From contig JAJKFL010000042.1 in assembly GCA_021186555.1 (NCBI GenBank), positions 10,842,781 through 10,906,780 of the forward strand: 64,000 nucleotides of DNA, in the 5' to 3' direction. Position numbers and translations under genes: made by a program. This DNA comes from Reticulitermes speratus. Lineage: Eukaryota > Arthropoda > Insecta > Blattodea > Rhinotermitidae. Under the pieces are notes generated by a model. It made no database searches and was not told where the DNA came from. It was given only the letters and a program-made list of their open reading frames with translations. Of the stretch, positions 11,506 to 23,230 are shown in pieces (position 1 is the stretch's first letter; each line of letters opens with the position of its first letter).

Positions 11506-12375
11506 GCAATTTTCTGGGCCGAAAAATAACCTAAATCCGCGAGTAAGCTGTATGGATGAAATTCCGTGTAATTTAACGTTACAGCATCCGGTACAAACAG
11601 TTCCCTCTCGTTCTATCAGACTAAAGCCATTTGCGAATGGCATTTGTCTTTCATGAAATTAATAACAGGCCTGTCTCTTATAAAAAATGAAAGTTTCTTC
11701 GAAATTACGATGTGATATGTAAGACAAATGATCATATAATCAATCTTTATGAATTCCTCGGCTTTGATAGTAAACTGCGGATATGAAAACTGCGTTAGTC
11801 AATCCTAATAAAAGGTGGCACACTATTACTTAGGAAGCAGAAGGATAATTTAAGTCAGGAAAGTACAGTAAATCCTCCTCCACAGCAGGCTATAGGTTTT
11901 TTGCAAGCGGTGGGTTAGTAAATCCGTGTTAGACGAACTCAGTGTTGTGTGGAATTAATGGGGATACGGGAACGTGGCCGTGGATAGTTAAAGTAAAAAT
12001 GAGTGAAATCGTAAATCTACTGTAATGAGTTTTATTTATGAAAATGCGGCACCTTTGGCAAAAGAAAAGGTGGTGAAGAAGAAATCGCCGGGTGACAGCT
12101 TAACTGAATAATTACACTACTGGCTTACGTACGCTGAATGAAACAAAAGAATTTAATTACACACACACACACACGCACATGTGTGTGTGTGTTGCGAAAC
12201 ATTTTTCAGATTTCTAAAAGTAGTTCTATTTTTCGCATGCTACTGCAACGTGTTTGGCAGACCGCGTATAATTGAATTATTGCCGTTCGGCAAATAACTG
12301 TTCGGATTTAATTCCACGCCAATACTGTATTCCGCGTTGGATAAATCCGCGTTGTAGGAGGGATAGCTCTACAAG
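11506..12375. other. No gene; a short CA/TG palindrome
   Basis: (AC)n at 12160-12176 is followed by GCACATGTGTGTGTGTGTG, making a small simple-sequence palindrome. Nothing else was recognised. Confidence 0.6.
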
Positions 12376-12475
12376 AAAAGTCTCGGGAACTGTCTCCCTC
12401 TTGATTATGGAGGCTGCAACTTCCTCTGAAACGTCGGTAGGTCAAGCAGGCTACACGGTGTTACATCACAAAATA
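12375..12475. repeat. Fold-back-like repeat with GAAACGTCGGTA core
   Basis: CTCTGAAACGTCGGTAGG lies at about 12424, with a right flank CTACACGGTGTTACATCAC like the ends of related members. Confidence 0.45.
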
Positions 12476-12479
12476 CAGA

Positions 12480-13760
12480 AATATTTATGCTGACCGCCGT
12501 GCGAACATGAAATTACCAATTTGATGGTCTTTTTCATTCGCTCACCGCAAGCCATGCAATTTTCACAAGTGCAATTTTCTTCTGTTGGTTATTTTTTCTA
12601 AATATCGCTTCTCTCTGTCCTATCAGCGTCTTATCATTATTTTATGGGCTTCAAAATTAGAGCGCCTGAAGGTAAATCCGTTTTCATGCAGAAAAGAAAG
12701 GAAATTGTTGTCTCAACGCAAATGCTGATGACGTAAGCGGAACTGCTTATATAGGGCATCAGAACTTTGGGGCGGTGCCCAAGTGTCTGCACGAAGATTA
12801 CGTGCACCGCCCACAGAATTTTGTCTTGGAGAGACGTGTCAGAATTAAGGCCTCTTCTGATCCTTGGTTCATAAAACACGCTTTCAGGATCACAGCATTA
12901 TAAGATGATTAACTGAGTGATAATTTTTCTGCTACGTGACATACGGGTCTCAGTTCAAAACAATTCCTTCCAACGATTATCCAAACTACATCAGCTGCTG
13001 GAATATGGTGAAAACCCCACTCGGGAAAAATTCGCAAAACCAATTCTTATTATACTCTGGGGAAAAAAAACGCCTACGCTTCATTATAGCATTGTTGTTA
13101 TGATAAGGGGGGATAAATCCTTAAATCTATTTTAATATTATCATCCCACCTAAACCTAGTCTCCAAAATAATCTCTGTTTTTCAGTCCTTCTGACCAAAA
13201 ACATGTCAAATTTTGTCCCAATGCGTACGTCTTATTCCACCAAACTGGGCTTCAAGTTTATGATCACGTAACAGCATTTATTAAAAGCAAGAACTATGAA
13301 ACCCCACCCCATGTAAGTCTGTGTATTTTTCTTGCAAGTCCTTCTACCTTACCTTTAAATATTCTCCCCAGCAATGGCGGCCTATAACTTTGCGAGACCC
13401 CTCGTTTTATAAATAAGACCAACTGGCCTCGGTATTGATTACCAAAATGAACCCAAACAAAACTCTGTTGCAATATTGTACCATCCCCTGAGATCTGTTC
13501 CTAGAATTGCCTTGTATAATATTTAAGTTAAACAAAATGAAACTAAACGCTGAATACAGAAAATACACATTTCAGGGTACAAAGCTATAGACTATTGATA
13601 TAACAGATTGATTAGAAAAATATATTCACCAGAGACATTTCGGAAACAAAAGGTTGAATATATAAACAGCCCTGAAACGATTTGGTAGTGGTTATTTGTA
13701 AGTATAAGCTGGAGTAAAGGCAAGGACATTGTCTATGAAACATCTGGACAGAGAGGGCGA
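12480..13760. other. No recognised feature
   Basis: Short open frames only and no clear repeat. Confidence 0.5.
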
Positions 13761-14692
13761 TTATGTGTCCTCTGTGCAGATGTGACAGGCCTTACTGTGG
13801 GTGCAACTCTCACTGCACTGCTCTATGTATCCTCTGTGCAGATGTGACAGGCCTTACTGTTGGTGCAACTCTCACTGCACTGCTCTATGTATCCTCTGTG
13901 CAGATGTGACAGGCCTTAATGTGGGTGCAACTCTCACTGCACTGCTCTATGTATCCTCTGTGCAGATGTGACAGGCCTTAATGTGGGTGCAACTCTCACT
14001 GCACTGCTCTATGTATCCTCTGTGCAGATGTGACAGGCCTTACTGTGGGTGCAACTCTCACTGCACTGCTCTATGTATCCTCTGTGCAGATATGACAGGC
14101 CTTACTGTGGGTGCAACTCTCACTGCACTGCTCTATGTATCCTCTGTGCAGATGTGACAGGCCTTACTGTGGGTGCAACTCTCACTGCACTGCTCTATGT
14201 ATCCTCTGTGCAGATGTGACAGGCCTTACTGTGGGTGCAAATCTCACTGCACTGCTCTATGTATCCTCTGTGCAGATGTGACAGGCCTTACTGTGGGTGC
14301 AAATCTCACTGCACTGCTCTATGTATCCTCTGTGCAGATGTGACAGGCCTTACTGTGGGTGCAACTCTCACTGCACTGCTCTATGTATCCTCTGTGCAGA
14401 TGTGACAGGCCTTACTGTGGGTGCAACTCTCACTGCACTGCTCTATGTATCCTCTGTGCAGATGTGACAGGCCTTACTGTTGGTGCAACTCTCACTGCAC
14501 TGCTCTATGTATCCTCTGTGCAGATGTGACAGGCCTTAATGTGGGTGCAACTCTCACTGCACTGCTCTATGTATCCTCTGTGCAGATGTGACAGGCCTTA
14601 TGTGGGTGCAACTCTCACTGCACTGCTCTATGTATCCTCTGTGCAGATGTGACAGGCCTTACTGTGGGTGCAACTCTCACTGCACTGCTGTA
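13761..14692. repeat. Homogeneous minisatellite, 62-bp unit, 15 copies
   Basis: The unit is TATGTATCCTCTGTGCAGAT, GTGACAGGCCTTACTGTGGG, TGCAACTCTCACTGCACTGC, TC. Most copies differ at only one or two sites (TTACTGTTGG, TTAATGTGGG, AAATCTCAC), so the array is young or homogenised. Confidence 0.97.
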
Positions 14693-14864
14693 TCGGTCTG
14701 GTTGAGAGTAACTTAAAAATTGCACCAAGACATAATCATATCGCTCCCTACTTAATTTTACCTTTATTATTCCTGTTTCCGAAATACAGTACCGCAGGAA
14801 GGGGGCCGGAACAGAGCACTCGACATACTCGTGGCTGGCTAGGCAACGCGATGGACAACAGGGG

Positions 14865-15110
14865 CATCGTGTTTCATTTCCGGTAGGGACAAAAGGGCTT
14901 TATCTTCTCCGAAGCGTCTGGGGCTCACTCAGCCTCCTATTACATTGAGTATTGTGGAAGGGGGTTCTATTCCCGTGAGTAATGCGGCCGCGATATGAAG
15001 CTAACCACTCACCCCCCGTCTAGTATCGAGGTGAAGAATGAGTGGAGCTCTATCTCCTCGCCCCCTTATGTGTTCACAGCCTGCAGAGGTACGACTCTAC
15101 TACTGTAAAG
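14865..15110 (+). mobile_element. SINE-D copy with degraded head
   Basis: The body reads ...CTCACTCAGCCTCCTATTAC..., GCTAACCACTCACCCCCC, GTCTAGTATCGAGGTGAA, then TCTATCTCCTCGCCCCCTTA and a CACAGCCTGCAGAGG end, matching 19800-20092. The tRNA-like part is not recognisable. Confidence 0.7.
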
Positions 15111-15549
15111 ACATTTGAAGAATCTAAATTTCAAGACAGGTCTATAACTTTCCAGTAGCTTTGTGTGGGTGTGAGAGGTGTCTATTATCTCATAGGAATG
15201 AACATAAATGACAAGTTTTTGTGAAATGCAATATTGAGAATTACACTTGGACCAAAAGGTGACGTAAACAAACAGACTATATAAACGTCAGAATTTTGTC
15301 TTTCGGGATGTGACGTTGTGCGGTCTGATAGAAATTTTCAGAAATTTCGGAGGAACTTACCAGCACCGCCTTCAGGGTGAAAGTGTCTCCGATGTGATGG
15401 TAAATTTCTACCAAACTACATGCCATTATGTTCAGAAAACGACATCCCTCTTAGTCACTGACTTAAAAATTCCTAACTCACATTTTAGAATATTACACTT
15501 ATAAAAATTAGAACTTTTAACTTTTACAGGTACTCACAGACGTTAGGAT

Positions 15550-15650
15550 AGTGGACTCTGATGGTACGATGGACTGGGCATGTAACCAGGATGCTCAGAC
15601 AAGAAGATATTGAAATTTCCCATAGGCACAGAAATTTGTGTGTTTATACA
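15550..15650 (+). pseudogene. Short LINE ORF2 C-terminal fragment
   Basis: The frame reads VRWTGHVTRMLRQEDIEISH, the same motif (RWxxHVxRM) as the LINE tails at 17511 and 48990. Only about 30 codons are recognisable. Confidence 0.45.
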
Positions 15651-16171
15651 AACAATGTGAATTCATATAACAAGCTTACACACATAGCAGTGTGGATGGT
15701 GTTCTGCTAATGAATTAATTAATCAATCTGGTAATAAATTCTAATTCCATAAACATCACCATGTTAAGTGCGTTTCTAAGAACACAGAACACCTATTAAT
15801 TTCGATTCATTCAGTCCAACACAAAGTGTTCCCATCTACCCGAATGACTGCGTTCAAACTCAGCATGGTTCACCTTTGTAAATTTATTAAGCTGCTTTAT
15901 TTAATTCAGATTAATTAATTTCAAATAAAATTTTACTTAACGGTTTAAAATAAGTCTTAAATAAAACTCTTAACCTACCACATTTAAGTACGAAACGTCA
16001 ATTACACCAATATTATGACAAGTTAATTAATTTGACGCTTCATATTTGGGTTAATTAGAGCTCTGTATGGACCTAGGTGAAATATCTGGTGTATCGTTAT
16101 GCAACAAAAAAAGACTTATGGGTATTAACATGCGTTAAGTTTAATTATCCAGATTACTCAATTATCTATGT
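15651..16171. other. No recognised feature
   Basis: AT-rich sequence with many TTAATTAA-like stretches and no open frame of note. Confidence 0.5.
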
Positions 16172-16182
16172 AGACTTCAAGT

Positions 16183-16461
16183 GGCCGATCCCAGTGGCCG
16201 TGCGGTCTAAGGCGTGGGTCTGCGGCCGCTGGCTTACTAGGATTGTGGGTTCGAATCCCGCCGGGCATGGATGTCTGTCTCTTGTGAGTGTTGTGTGTTG
16301 TACAGGTAGAGGTCTCTGCGTCGGGCCGATCCCTCGTCCAGAGGAGTACTACCGAATGTATGTGTGTGTGTGTCATTGAGTGTGATCAGATGCAACAATA
16401 ACCCTCTAAACTACAGTGAGTAGGTAGAAGAGGTGAGACTAAGAAAGAAAGAAAGAAAGAA
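16183..16461 (+). mobile_element. SINE-B copy, complete, with perfect target duplication
   Basis: The tRNA-like head is of the long-variable-arm type (CAGTGGCCGTGCGGTCTAAG; B-box GGGTTCGAATCCC 45 bases on). The body is ATGGATGTCTGTCTCTTGTG and so on, with a (GAAA)n tail at 16441-16461. The duplication AGACTTCAAGT lies at 16172-16182 and 16462-16472. Confidence 0.92.
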
Positions 16462-16477
16462 AGACTTCAAGTATATC

Positions 16478-17205
16478 TCCCACACTGTCGAAACGTCGGT
16501 AAAATTTCTATTCCTCGATATACATAAGAAGACGTGCGATCATTGGCAAACGTATAAACTTAAAGATACAAAAATATAGTTTAGTCACAAAATTTAAACA
16601 GTTGTATTTTCAGTGTAGTGTACAGTGTCACTATCAGTTGATTTGACGTGTGCATACACATAAAAATAAACTAACAGCCAATATATATGTGCGCCATAAA
16701 ACAATAAACATCATCTTTGGTACGTACCCCTTAAAATCGAGATGCGATGAAACTTACGCACGTGTTGTGTTACGCGTTTGCATGTCCGGACATTCATAAA
16801 CAAAACAGAATTCGGATACCTTTGATAAGATTCAAACAATAAACAACCTCCAGCCACTCGCGACAGCTTAAACACACTGCGATGTTGCATGCATTCCAGA
16901 TTTTATAACCTGTAACACGCCGCAAACATACAAATACATGTAAACATATTCACATTTTTAGCTCCGCCAAGTAAGAGATTTCAAACACCTTTACAGAGGT
17001 GTCTATCGCAGGTACAAGTTGAACGTCTACAGTAATACAAAGCAGGATGTTCGTATATATCAGATTTGTACATTAAACCGAAGGAAGGAATTCTGTCATT
17101 TCTTTTAAACTTGCAGTTGTCACCTCAAAACCATATTTAACGCTCTTTCTTTCTTCCTACACCTGTGCACTGCGACCAGCTTCATGGTCATACTCGTCAC
17201 CAAGT
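16478..17205. other. No gene; one GAAACGTCGGTA core
   Basis: CTGTCGAAACGTCGGTAAAA at 16487-16506 looks like a fragment of the fold-back family. The rest is unrecognised. Confidence 0.4.
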
Positions 17206-17211
17206 ATTATA

Positions 17212-17470
17212 AGGCCGATCCCAGTGGCCGCGCCATCTAAGGCGTGGGCCTGCGGCCGCTCGCTTGCTGGGACTGCGGGTTCGAATCTCGCCGGGGACAT
17301 GCATGTCTCTCTCTTGTGAGTGTTGTGTGTTATCAGGTAGAGATCCCTCCGAAGGGCCGATCACTCATCCAGAGGAGTCCTACCGAGTGTGGTGTGTTTA
17401 ACGGAGTGTAATCTCGTAACCTCGACAAGGAGGAAGCCTAGGAGCATTAGGGGTGTCGAGCCACGAAAAA
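17212..17470 (+). mobile_element. SINE-B copy, complete
   Basis: GGCCGATCCCAGTGGCCGCG, GCCTGCGGCCGCTCGCTTGC and B-box GGGTTCGAATCTC, then the family body to GGGTGTCGAGCCACG and an A-rich end. Flanks TATTATAAG and TATTATTAG may be a decayed target duplication. Confidence 0.88.
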
Positions 17471-17489
17471 AAGAAATATTATTAGGCTG

Positions 17490-17745
17490 ATTAAACCAAG
17501 TAGAATGAGATGGGTACGGCATGTGGCACGTATGGATTAAAGATACAGGCAGACAGGGTTTCGGTGGGAAAAGTCTGAAAGGAAGACGCCGCTTGGTATA
17601 TGGATGTATAATACTAAAAAGGATGTTAAGGAAGAGGATGGGATCATATTGATTAAATTTATCTGACTCAGGATATCAGGCTGTTGTGTAAAAGGCAATG
17701 AACTTTTAGATTCTATATGCTTGCTTTAATGAACAAAAGACTTTC
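17490..17745 (+). pseudogene. LINE ORF2 3' end relic
   Basis: It reads SRMRWVRHVARMD, a stop, then in frame TGFRWEKSERKTPLGIWMY, with the family 3' part (CTGACTCAGGATA...). The same region occurs at 26495, 41735, 48890 and, reversed, at 54103. Confidence 0.65.
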
Positions 17746-18200
17746 TGGGGAAGCTGATGGCAGTCAGTTAATAAAAAAATGCAGCACATTTTATGTGATC
17801 AAAAGGTATTATTACGGTTTGCACAAAGACTATTATATTACACCCTGTTCCGAGGAAGATCAATTCAGCCACTAAGATCCAGCCTTCATCCTCCCATCTC
17901 GCAAGTTGTTTCTCTACATCTGCTGTACTAATTAAAATATAAGTAAGTCTTATCTACCACATTTGCTACAAACGCCCATCGTAATCCCACTGAGAATATG
18001 TCTCAATTAATGCTATTGTCAACGGCAGATTCCTTTAACAGCTGGACAGCACATCCTAAAATCAAGTGTGTAGTTCGTGAGAAGAAAATGCATCTTTACT
18101 CTTCTGAAACATGAAGTTGGTCAAAATAAATTTTAAAACTCAGTCCCTAAATCGCAGAAAACAAAACAGGTTCAACTTCAAATAATAATTGATTAACTGG
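17746..18200. other. No recognised feature
   Basis: Unique-looking sequence with no open frame above 60 codons. Confidence 0.5.
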
Positions 18201-18204
18201 CGCT

Positions 18205-18455
18205 CTTAAAACAGTGACGTCTGATATTCGGAACGTCAATACAAAACGCATAAATAAACTCTGTGGGCAAAATGAGAAGTTCTAAAAGTTAAAGCATCTG
18301 GTACGTATAGTTACCACTATGTCTTAAATGCATATGGACACTATTCTTCAGACTATAGTCTACAGAGCTTTGACACCGTGCAATTCTGTAATACTTCAAC
18401 CCTGAAGACTGAGGCAGAATATTCCTACGAAACATCGGTATCCACGACGTAAGTA
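18205..18455. repeat. Degenerate MITE and fold-back fragments
   Basis: CAATACAAAACGCATAAATA and GTGGGCAAAATGAGAAG resemble the inside of the TTAA MITE (36152-36412). TACGAAACATCGGTA at about 18435 resembles the fold-back core. Both are decayed. Confidence 0.4.
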
Positions 18456-18459
18456 AAAG

Positions 18460-18722
18460 TAACGGAATCTCTGTACACGCCCTGAGGGTTCCAGGAGGTT
18501 GAAGTTGCCAGATTTCAAGGCAATCGGCACATGAACGTGCACCGGCCACCTTTACCCCTCAGAAATATTCCTGGTACTTATTTCAGTTAGACGCTGAGTC
18601 AACCCCAGGGTTATAGTAATATCGGAAGGATTATGTCAATCAAAAATTCCAATGACACCATCGGGAATCAAACCCGCGACCTTCCGGCTTGTCGCGCAGT
18701 GCCTCAACCAACTACACGATAT
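18460..18722 (-). mobile_element. SINE-A copy
   Basis: On the minus strand a worn head (GTGTAGTTGGTTGAGGCACT; B-box GGGTTTGATTCCC) is followed by the family body to the CTCAGGGCGTG region. The end motif is lost. Confidence 0.8.
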
Positions 18723-19184
18723 CAGAACACACAAATATCACAGTCTTAACTTAGTTGGGCCCCACACTTATTTCCAAGTGGCAGACATGGAGGTCTCGTA
18801 CGAAGAATATAATTGAGGCTGACAACAAAAAAAATCGCTCCAATTTCCTAAGCTTCTCTTATCTACGAGTTCCCTGGGGACTAAACCATAAGTCCCAGAG
18901 CGGCTCGAACGGCATTGCTTTAAAGCACGAATTGCACGCTCGATATAACGAAACGTGATGAGCTGCTACTGTGCACGATCAGGCTTAATGCAATCAAGCG
19001 CGGTAACGGGTACACCAGCTGCTAATTGACAGGAACATTAACATGCAAATAACAACAGGATTTGGTCACGTAAAAACCACTCCAGCACCTGTGACTTCTA
19101 TTTTGTACGCCCCTCTATAAATGACAAATAAAGGAAGCTAACCTGTTGAACTTCATAAAGAAGACTACCATCTTTTTGGGGTGT

Positions 19185-19345
19185 GAGATTTTGTAACATG
19201 ATAAACAAGTACCGACGTTTCGAGGGAACCTTCAGGGTAAAATATTATTTTGCCTCCTTCTTCAGGGTAGAAGTATTACTTACCAGACAACACGGCGTCA
19301 CATCAAAAGAAGACACCTCGTAATCGCTGTCGTAAGACTGTCAAC
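19185..19345. repeat. Fold-back-like repeat with ACCGACGTTTCG core
   Basis: AAGTACCGACGTTTCGAGGG at 19208 and the right end ACGGCGTCACATCAAAAGAA match the ends of related members. Two CTTCAGGGTA motifs lie inside. Confidence 0.5.
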
Positions 19346-19799
19346 TATCACACTCTTCATAGTCTTTATTGTTTCATATATTAATAGGGCGGGAAGTATT
19401 TGACAAAGAGGAGTACAAAAACAGAATTTTTTAAATTTTGAGCAATTCATCCCCTTTATGTTCTAGTACCACAATGAAGCCAACAAATGATCTCTCAACA
19501 CAATATATATTCTTAGGTGTCAATAGACAGATATATGCTCCGACTACTAAAGGTAGCCATTATCAGGCCCTGCATAGAAGAAAATACTGGTTGAAATGCT
19601 TTTAATAATTAGAAAAGACAGGCAGCTGGCTACTGGCTATATATTAACTATAACTTTATATATCTATTTTATATATCTTATTTTAACTGCAATATCCCTG
19701 TACATTTTACCCCATTGCACCAAAAACTGTAAAGTTTGAAAATTCAAACTACCAATTGCAGTCGCAAACATATTTTCTTTTATGCACGACGTCATAATG
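19346..19799. other. No recognised feature
   Basis: AT-rich with no recognisable frame or repeat. Confidence 0.5.
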
Positions 19800-20092
19800 G
19801 TTGGCGGCCGGGTTAGGGCAGTCGATATAACTACGCACTAGGGGCTGGACGGTCAGGGGTTCGAACCCCGGTGAAGGCTAAATTTTCCGCACCCGTCCAG
19901 ACCGGCCCCCAGGCCTACTGAGCCTCCTGTACAGTGGGCACCGGTTCTCGTTCCCGGGGTAAAGTGGCCGGGGCGTGGCGCTAACCACCCACCCCCATCT
20001 AGCGCCGATGTTAATGAAAGAGTACAGTTATACCTCTACTCCCCCTCTGGGCCTTCATGGCCTGTTATAGGGCGACCTTTACATTTACCATT
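19800..20092 (+). mobile_element. SINE-D copy, complete
   Basis: The tRNA-like head is GCCGGGTTAGGGCAGTCG with B-box GGGTTCGAACCCC. The body has CCTACTGAGCCTCCTGTACA and GCTAACCACCCACCCCCATC, and the end TGTTATAGGGCGACCTTTAC carries the family's (TTTACC) tail. Confidence 0.88.
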
Positions 20093-20099
20093 ACTGGAA

Positions 20100-21085
20100 A
20101 AGGGCTACCTTTAGTAGCCGAAAGAATTTCTTTTTAACCCGTCTCGTGTGATCCCAAAATTTCAGGATGCCAAATACTTTAAGTGTATAAAAATGTGTTC
20201 CGAGAATAGAGTTTGAAGCCAGAGACAAGAATTTCGATAAACATTAAATACGTCAGAATTCAAAGAACTAATAAAAGTGTTCAATTAATCACATGAGCTT
20301 CCAAAGCTTTTCGATACGTCGACGTTTCATTGTGTATAAATTCCTTATAAATTTCGGCTGAAATTTTAATGGCCATTCCATTTGTACGGACTAAACAATT
20401 ACAGATACAACACGCGACTTGAAAGTCGCACTGCTATCCAACGAACGTTTTGAGATAAATGGTTTGTTGTTAAACATAAATTCTGTAGATATTAATAGAC
20501 TAACATAACAAATTCCTAGCCATTAATTGTGCACTATTTCTGGGAATGAGACATGTATTAAGATAAACATAAACTTGCGCTAGCGTTTAATTAATTAAGC
20601 AGGGTGCCGTGAAGGTGTGGGAGGTAGTAAAGGCACAGATACGCGCAGTCTTATCCTTGGCACTAGATAGAGATCAATAGCTTCACGCTCCTACCGCTTT
20701 AACTGAGGAGAAAGAGATCCCGATGTCTATTGAATTGAGGACTGTGTGGACCCAAAAGCCGCAACGAATATGGCGAAGAAGAGAAAAGTATTTTTCCGCA
20801 GGATATCGAAGTACAGATCTCCCAGTCCTCCAGCCCGTAATCTAGTCACTATAGTGACTGAGCTAAAACAGCTCAATGACGTACATTTGAACTGGTTAAT
20901 TGTAAAATGGAAATGTGAAATGATTGAAATCCGTCCTCTCTCTCCAACTACACTGCTCAATTACAGACATGATTATTTATACCGCATTTTTAACTGTTCT
21001 GTCATTTACAGTTTCTTTCCCCACTGACAGAAGCACCTGCTGTTTGCGTATTATTTATCCCACTGCCATATTTTTTAACGATCCT
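20100..21085. other. No recognised feature
   Basis: Open frames at 20727-21027 on both strands overlap and show no family signature. Confidence 0.5.
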
Positions 21086-21091
21086 AGCTAT

Positions 21092-21634
21092 TCATTCGGT
21101 ATAGTGACTAGGCTATAGGCTGGGTCTTCGAAGAATCGTGGTTCGATTCCCAGCAGGAAAAAACATCTTTATCTTTTCCAAAACTTCCAGACCGGCTCTG
21201 GGGCGCACCGAATCTCCTATTCAAGGGGTGCCATGAGATCTTTTGCCGGAGAAAAGCGCCCGGGAATGAAGCTGAAGAATCATCACCATCTAGTGCCGAG
21301 GTTAAGAAGGAAGGGATGGTTCAGGCGGTTAGTCGCCTGCCTCTCACCGCGGAGGCCCGGGTTCGATCCCGCGTCAGTCCATGGTGGATTTGTGGTAGAC
21401 AAAGTGGCACTGGGACAGGGTTTCCCCCGAGTACTTCGGCTTCCCCTGTCAATTTCATTCCACCGGTGCTCCATTACACGGAAAAAACGAAAAAAATAAT
21501 CACCTTCACCACAGGGTCGCACAATAAGCCTCAAGGCTGCGGTGCGTCCGTAGCATCTGCTGCGGAGCCCTTCACCATAAAAAAAGTTTAAGAAGGACTA
21601 GAGCTATACCTCCCTTCTCCCTACACCTTGATGG
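21092..21634 (+). mobile_element. SINE-D copy interrupted by a SINE-C
   Basis: The head GGTATAGTGACTAGGCTATA and B-box GGTTCGATTCCCAG start at about 21098. The body breaks at 21311 and resumes at 21588 with AGAAGGACTAGAGCTATACC and the CACCTTGATGGCAT end. Confidence 0.85.
21312..21587 (+). mobile_element. SINE-C copy nested in a SINE-D
   Basis: The head GGTTCAGGCGGTTAGTCGCC and B-box GGGTTCGATCCCG lead into the same body as 3903-4202, ending AGCCCTTCACCATAAAAAAA. The perfect 10-base duplication TTAAGAAGGA lies at 21302-21311 and 21588-21597. Confidence 0.92.
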
Positions 21635-21989
21635 CATATATATCAAATTTTACAAAGAAAGTAAGTTTTAATGATATTGTCATATTCGTGTGATCGTTCA
21701 CTGCTATATATTTCAATCACCTTGCTGATTTTCAAGTAATGTAACACAGACGTGTTCGACAGTGTAACACTCGTTCTTTTCATGTTGAATATATCGGCTT
21801 TAACCTTCGGCTTTGAGACAAACTATCGTCACCGACGATTTTCATGGTTTTCCTCAGCCTCCTAACGCAAATGTCTGGATAGTACCTTAAATTAGGCAGT
21901 GACCACTTCCTCGCAAGCACTTTCCAGTTCATCATTCACCAACCGTCCCGTATTTGAACCTTAAAGCATATAATATGAATTACCATTAC

Positions 21990-22297
21990 ATAAGGTAGAG
22001 CAATCCCCATACAGACCTGGACAAGCCGTTAGGGATCCAGGAGGTTGAGGCTCCCAGAATTTCTAGACAATCGGCACATGAAAGTGGTGAGGTTGTCAGC
22101 CCAAAGCACCGCCCGCCTTTACCCCCAAGAGACATCTCTGGTACTCATTTCTGTTAGAGGCTAAGTCGACCCCAGAGGCCATAGTGCGGCCGGAAGGATT
22201 ATGTTAATGAAAAATGCCAATAGGCCCATCGGGAATCGAACACGCGACCATCCGGCTTGTAGCGCCGTGCCTCAACCAACTGCGCCATCGGGTACCC
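21990..22297 (-). mobile_element. SINE-A copy
   Basis: On the minus strand it has the head GATGGCGCAGTTGGTTGAGG (A-box) and a GTTCGATTCCC B-box, then the family body to AAGGTAGAG at 21991. Confidence 0.85.
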
Positions 22298-22599
22298 AAT
22301 CATTAAACAAAAAACAAAATAAATTCACCCCACTTTAGTATTCCAATTCGTCTACAAACACCAACATGACTGTCGCTGGAGTTTTATTTCTGAAACATCA
22401 CGTGACCAAGATAAACCTCGGTACAGTACCGGTTTCTGTTGAAATGTGAAGAACAGCGAACAGCGACCAACGTGGTAACGTGACTCGAGTAAGAGAAGTG
22501 AGAAGCATTCACATAACGACATTGTCAATAGCCTCTGTGTTAGATGGATGAATGTTACGGAGCATTAATGGAATAATTCTAACTACAATAAAACCGAAG

Positions 22600-22724
22600 T
22601 ACTCAGAAAAGCTGTTCCGGTGCCACTTTGTCCACCACAAATTCCACATGGACTGACTTAGGATTGAATTCCGGCCGGGCCTTGGCGGTGAACGACCAGC
22701 GAGTAACCGCCTGAGACACAGCAA
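22600..22724 (-). mobile_element. SINE-C fragment (5' part)
   Basis: On the minus strand GTCTCAGGCGGTTACTCGCT is followed by the GGCCCGGCCGGAATTC region and GTGGACAAAGTGGCACCGG. The 3' half is missing. Confidence 0.75.
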
Positions 22725-22734
22725 GGCGCATTCT

Positions 22735-23220
22735 TACGCGTAGCACTGCTTTTTTTTTTTGAGAATAATATTAAGAACTTTAAAACGTTATGAGATTTGC
22801 GGCTCCTAACATCGGTGACTACAAACAAGAAATACATTCATACGCTGTACTACGTTACGTAATCAATAATGCCTTCAATTAAAAGCAGAAGGCTGCGATG
22901 TCAGCTGCACTCTATCCTACATACATGACACTTGAATAGACTGTACCTGCAGCACAATAGGCTACAATACAATGCACTTACACTGCCTGTTACTAAATGT
23001 CGCTTCATAATTCACTGCCGTTCTTCCACACAATTAATGAAACACGAAAATCTGTTTAACACACATTTCTTTTCAGTTCACTCAGCTTAAATTCACATGG
23101 AGAAATAATAACATTTCACTTGCAATAATATTCAACAAACTGGGTTAATATGATTATATTTGTTTTCCTACATCAACATTGCATTACTATCACAGAAGGA
23201 TGTATTTTGTGTTCATAATC
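22735..23220. other. No recognised feature
   Basis: Nothing visible beyond a T-run at 22750. Confidence 0.5.
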
Positions 23221-23230
23221 TGATAACTGA

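Noticed and set aside
13761..14692. CRISPR-like direct repeats
   Set aside because: The repeats are head-to-tail without unique spacers, and the sequence is eukaryotic.
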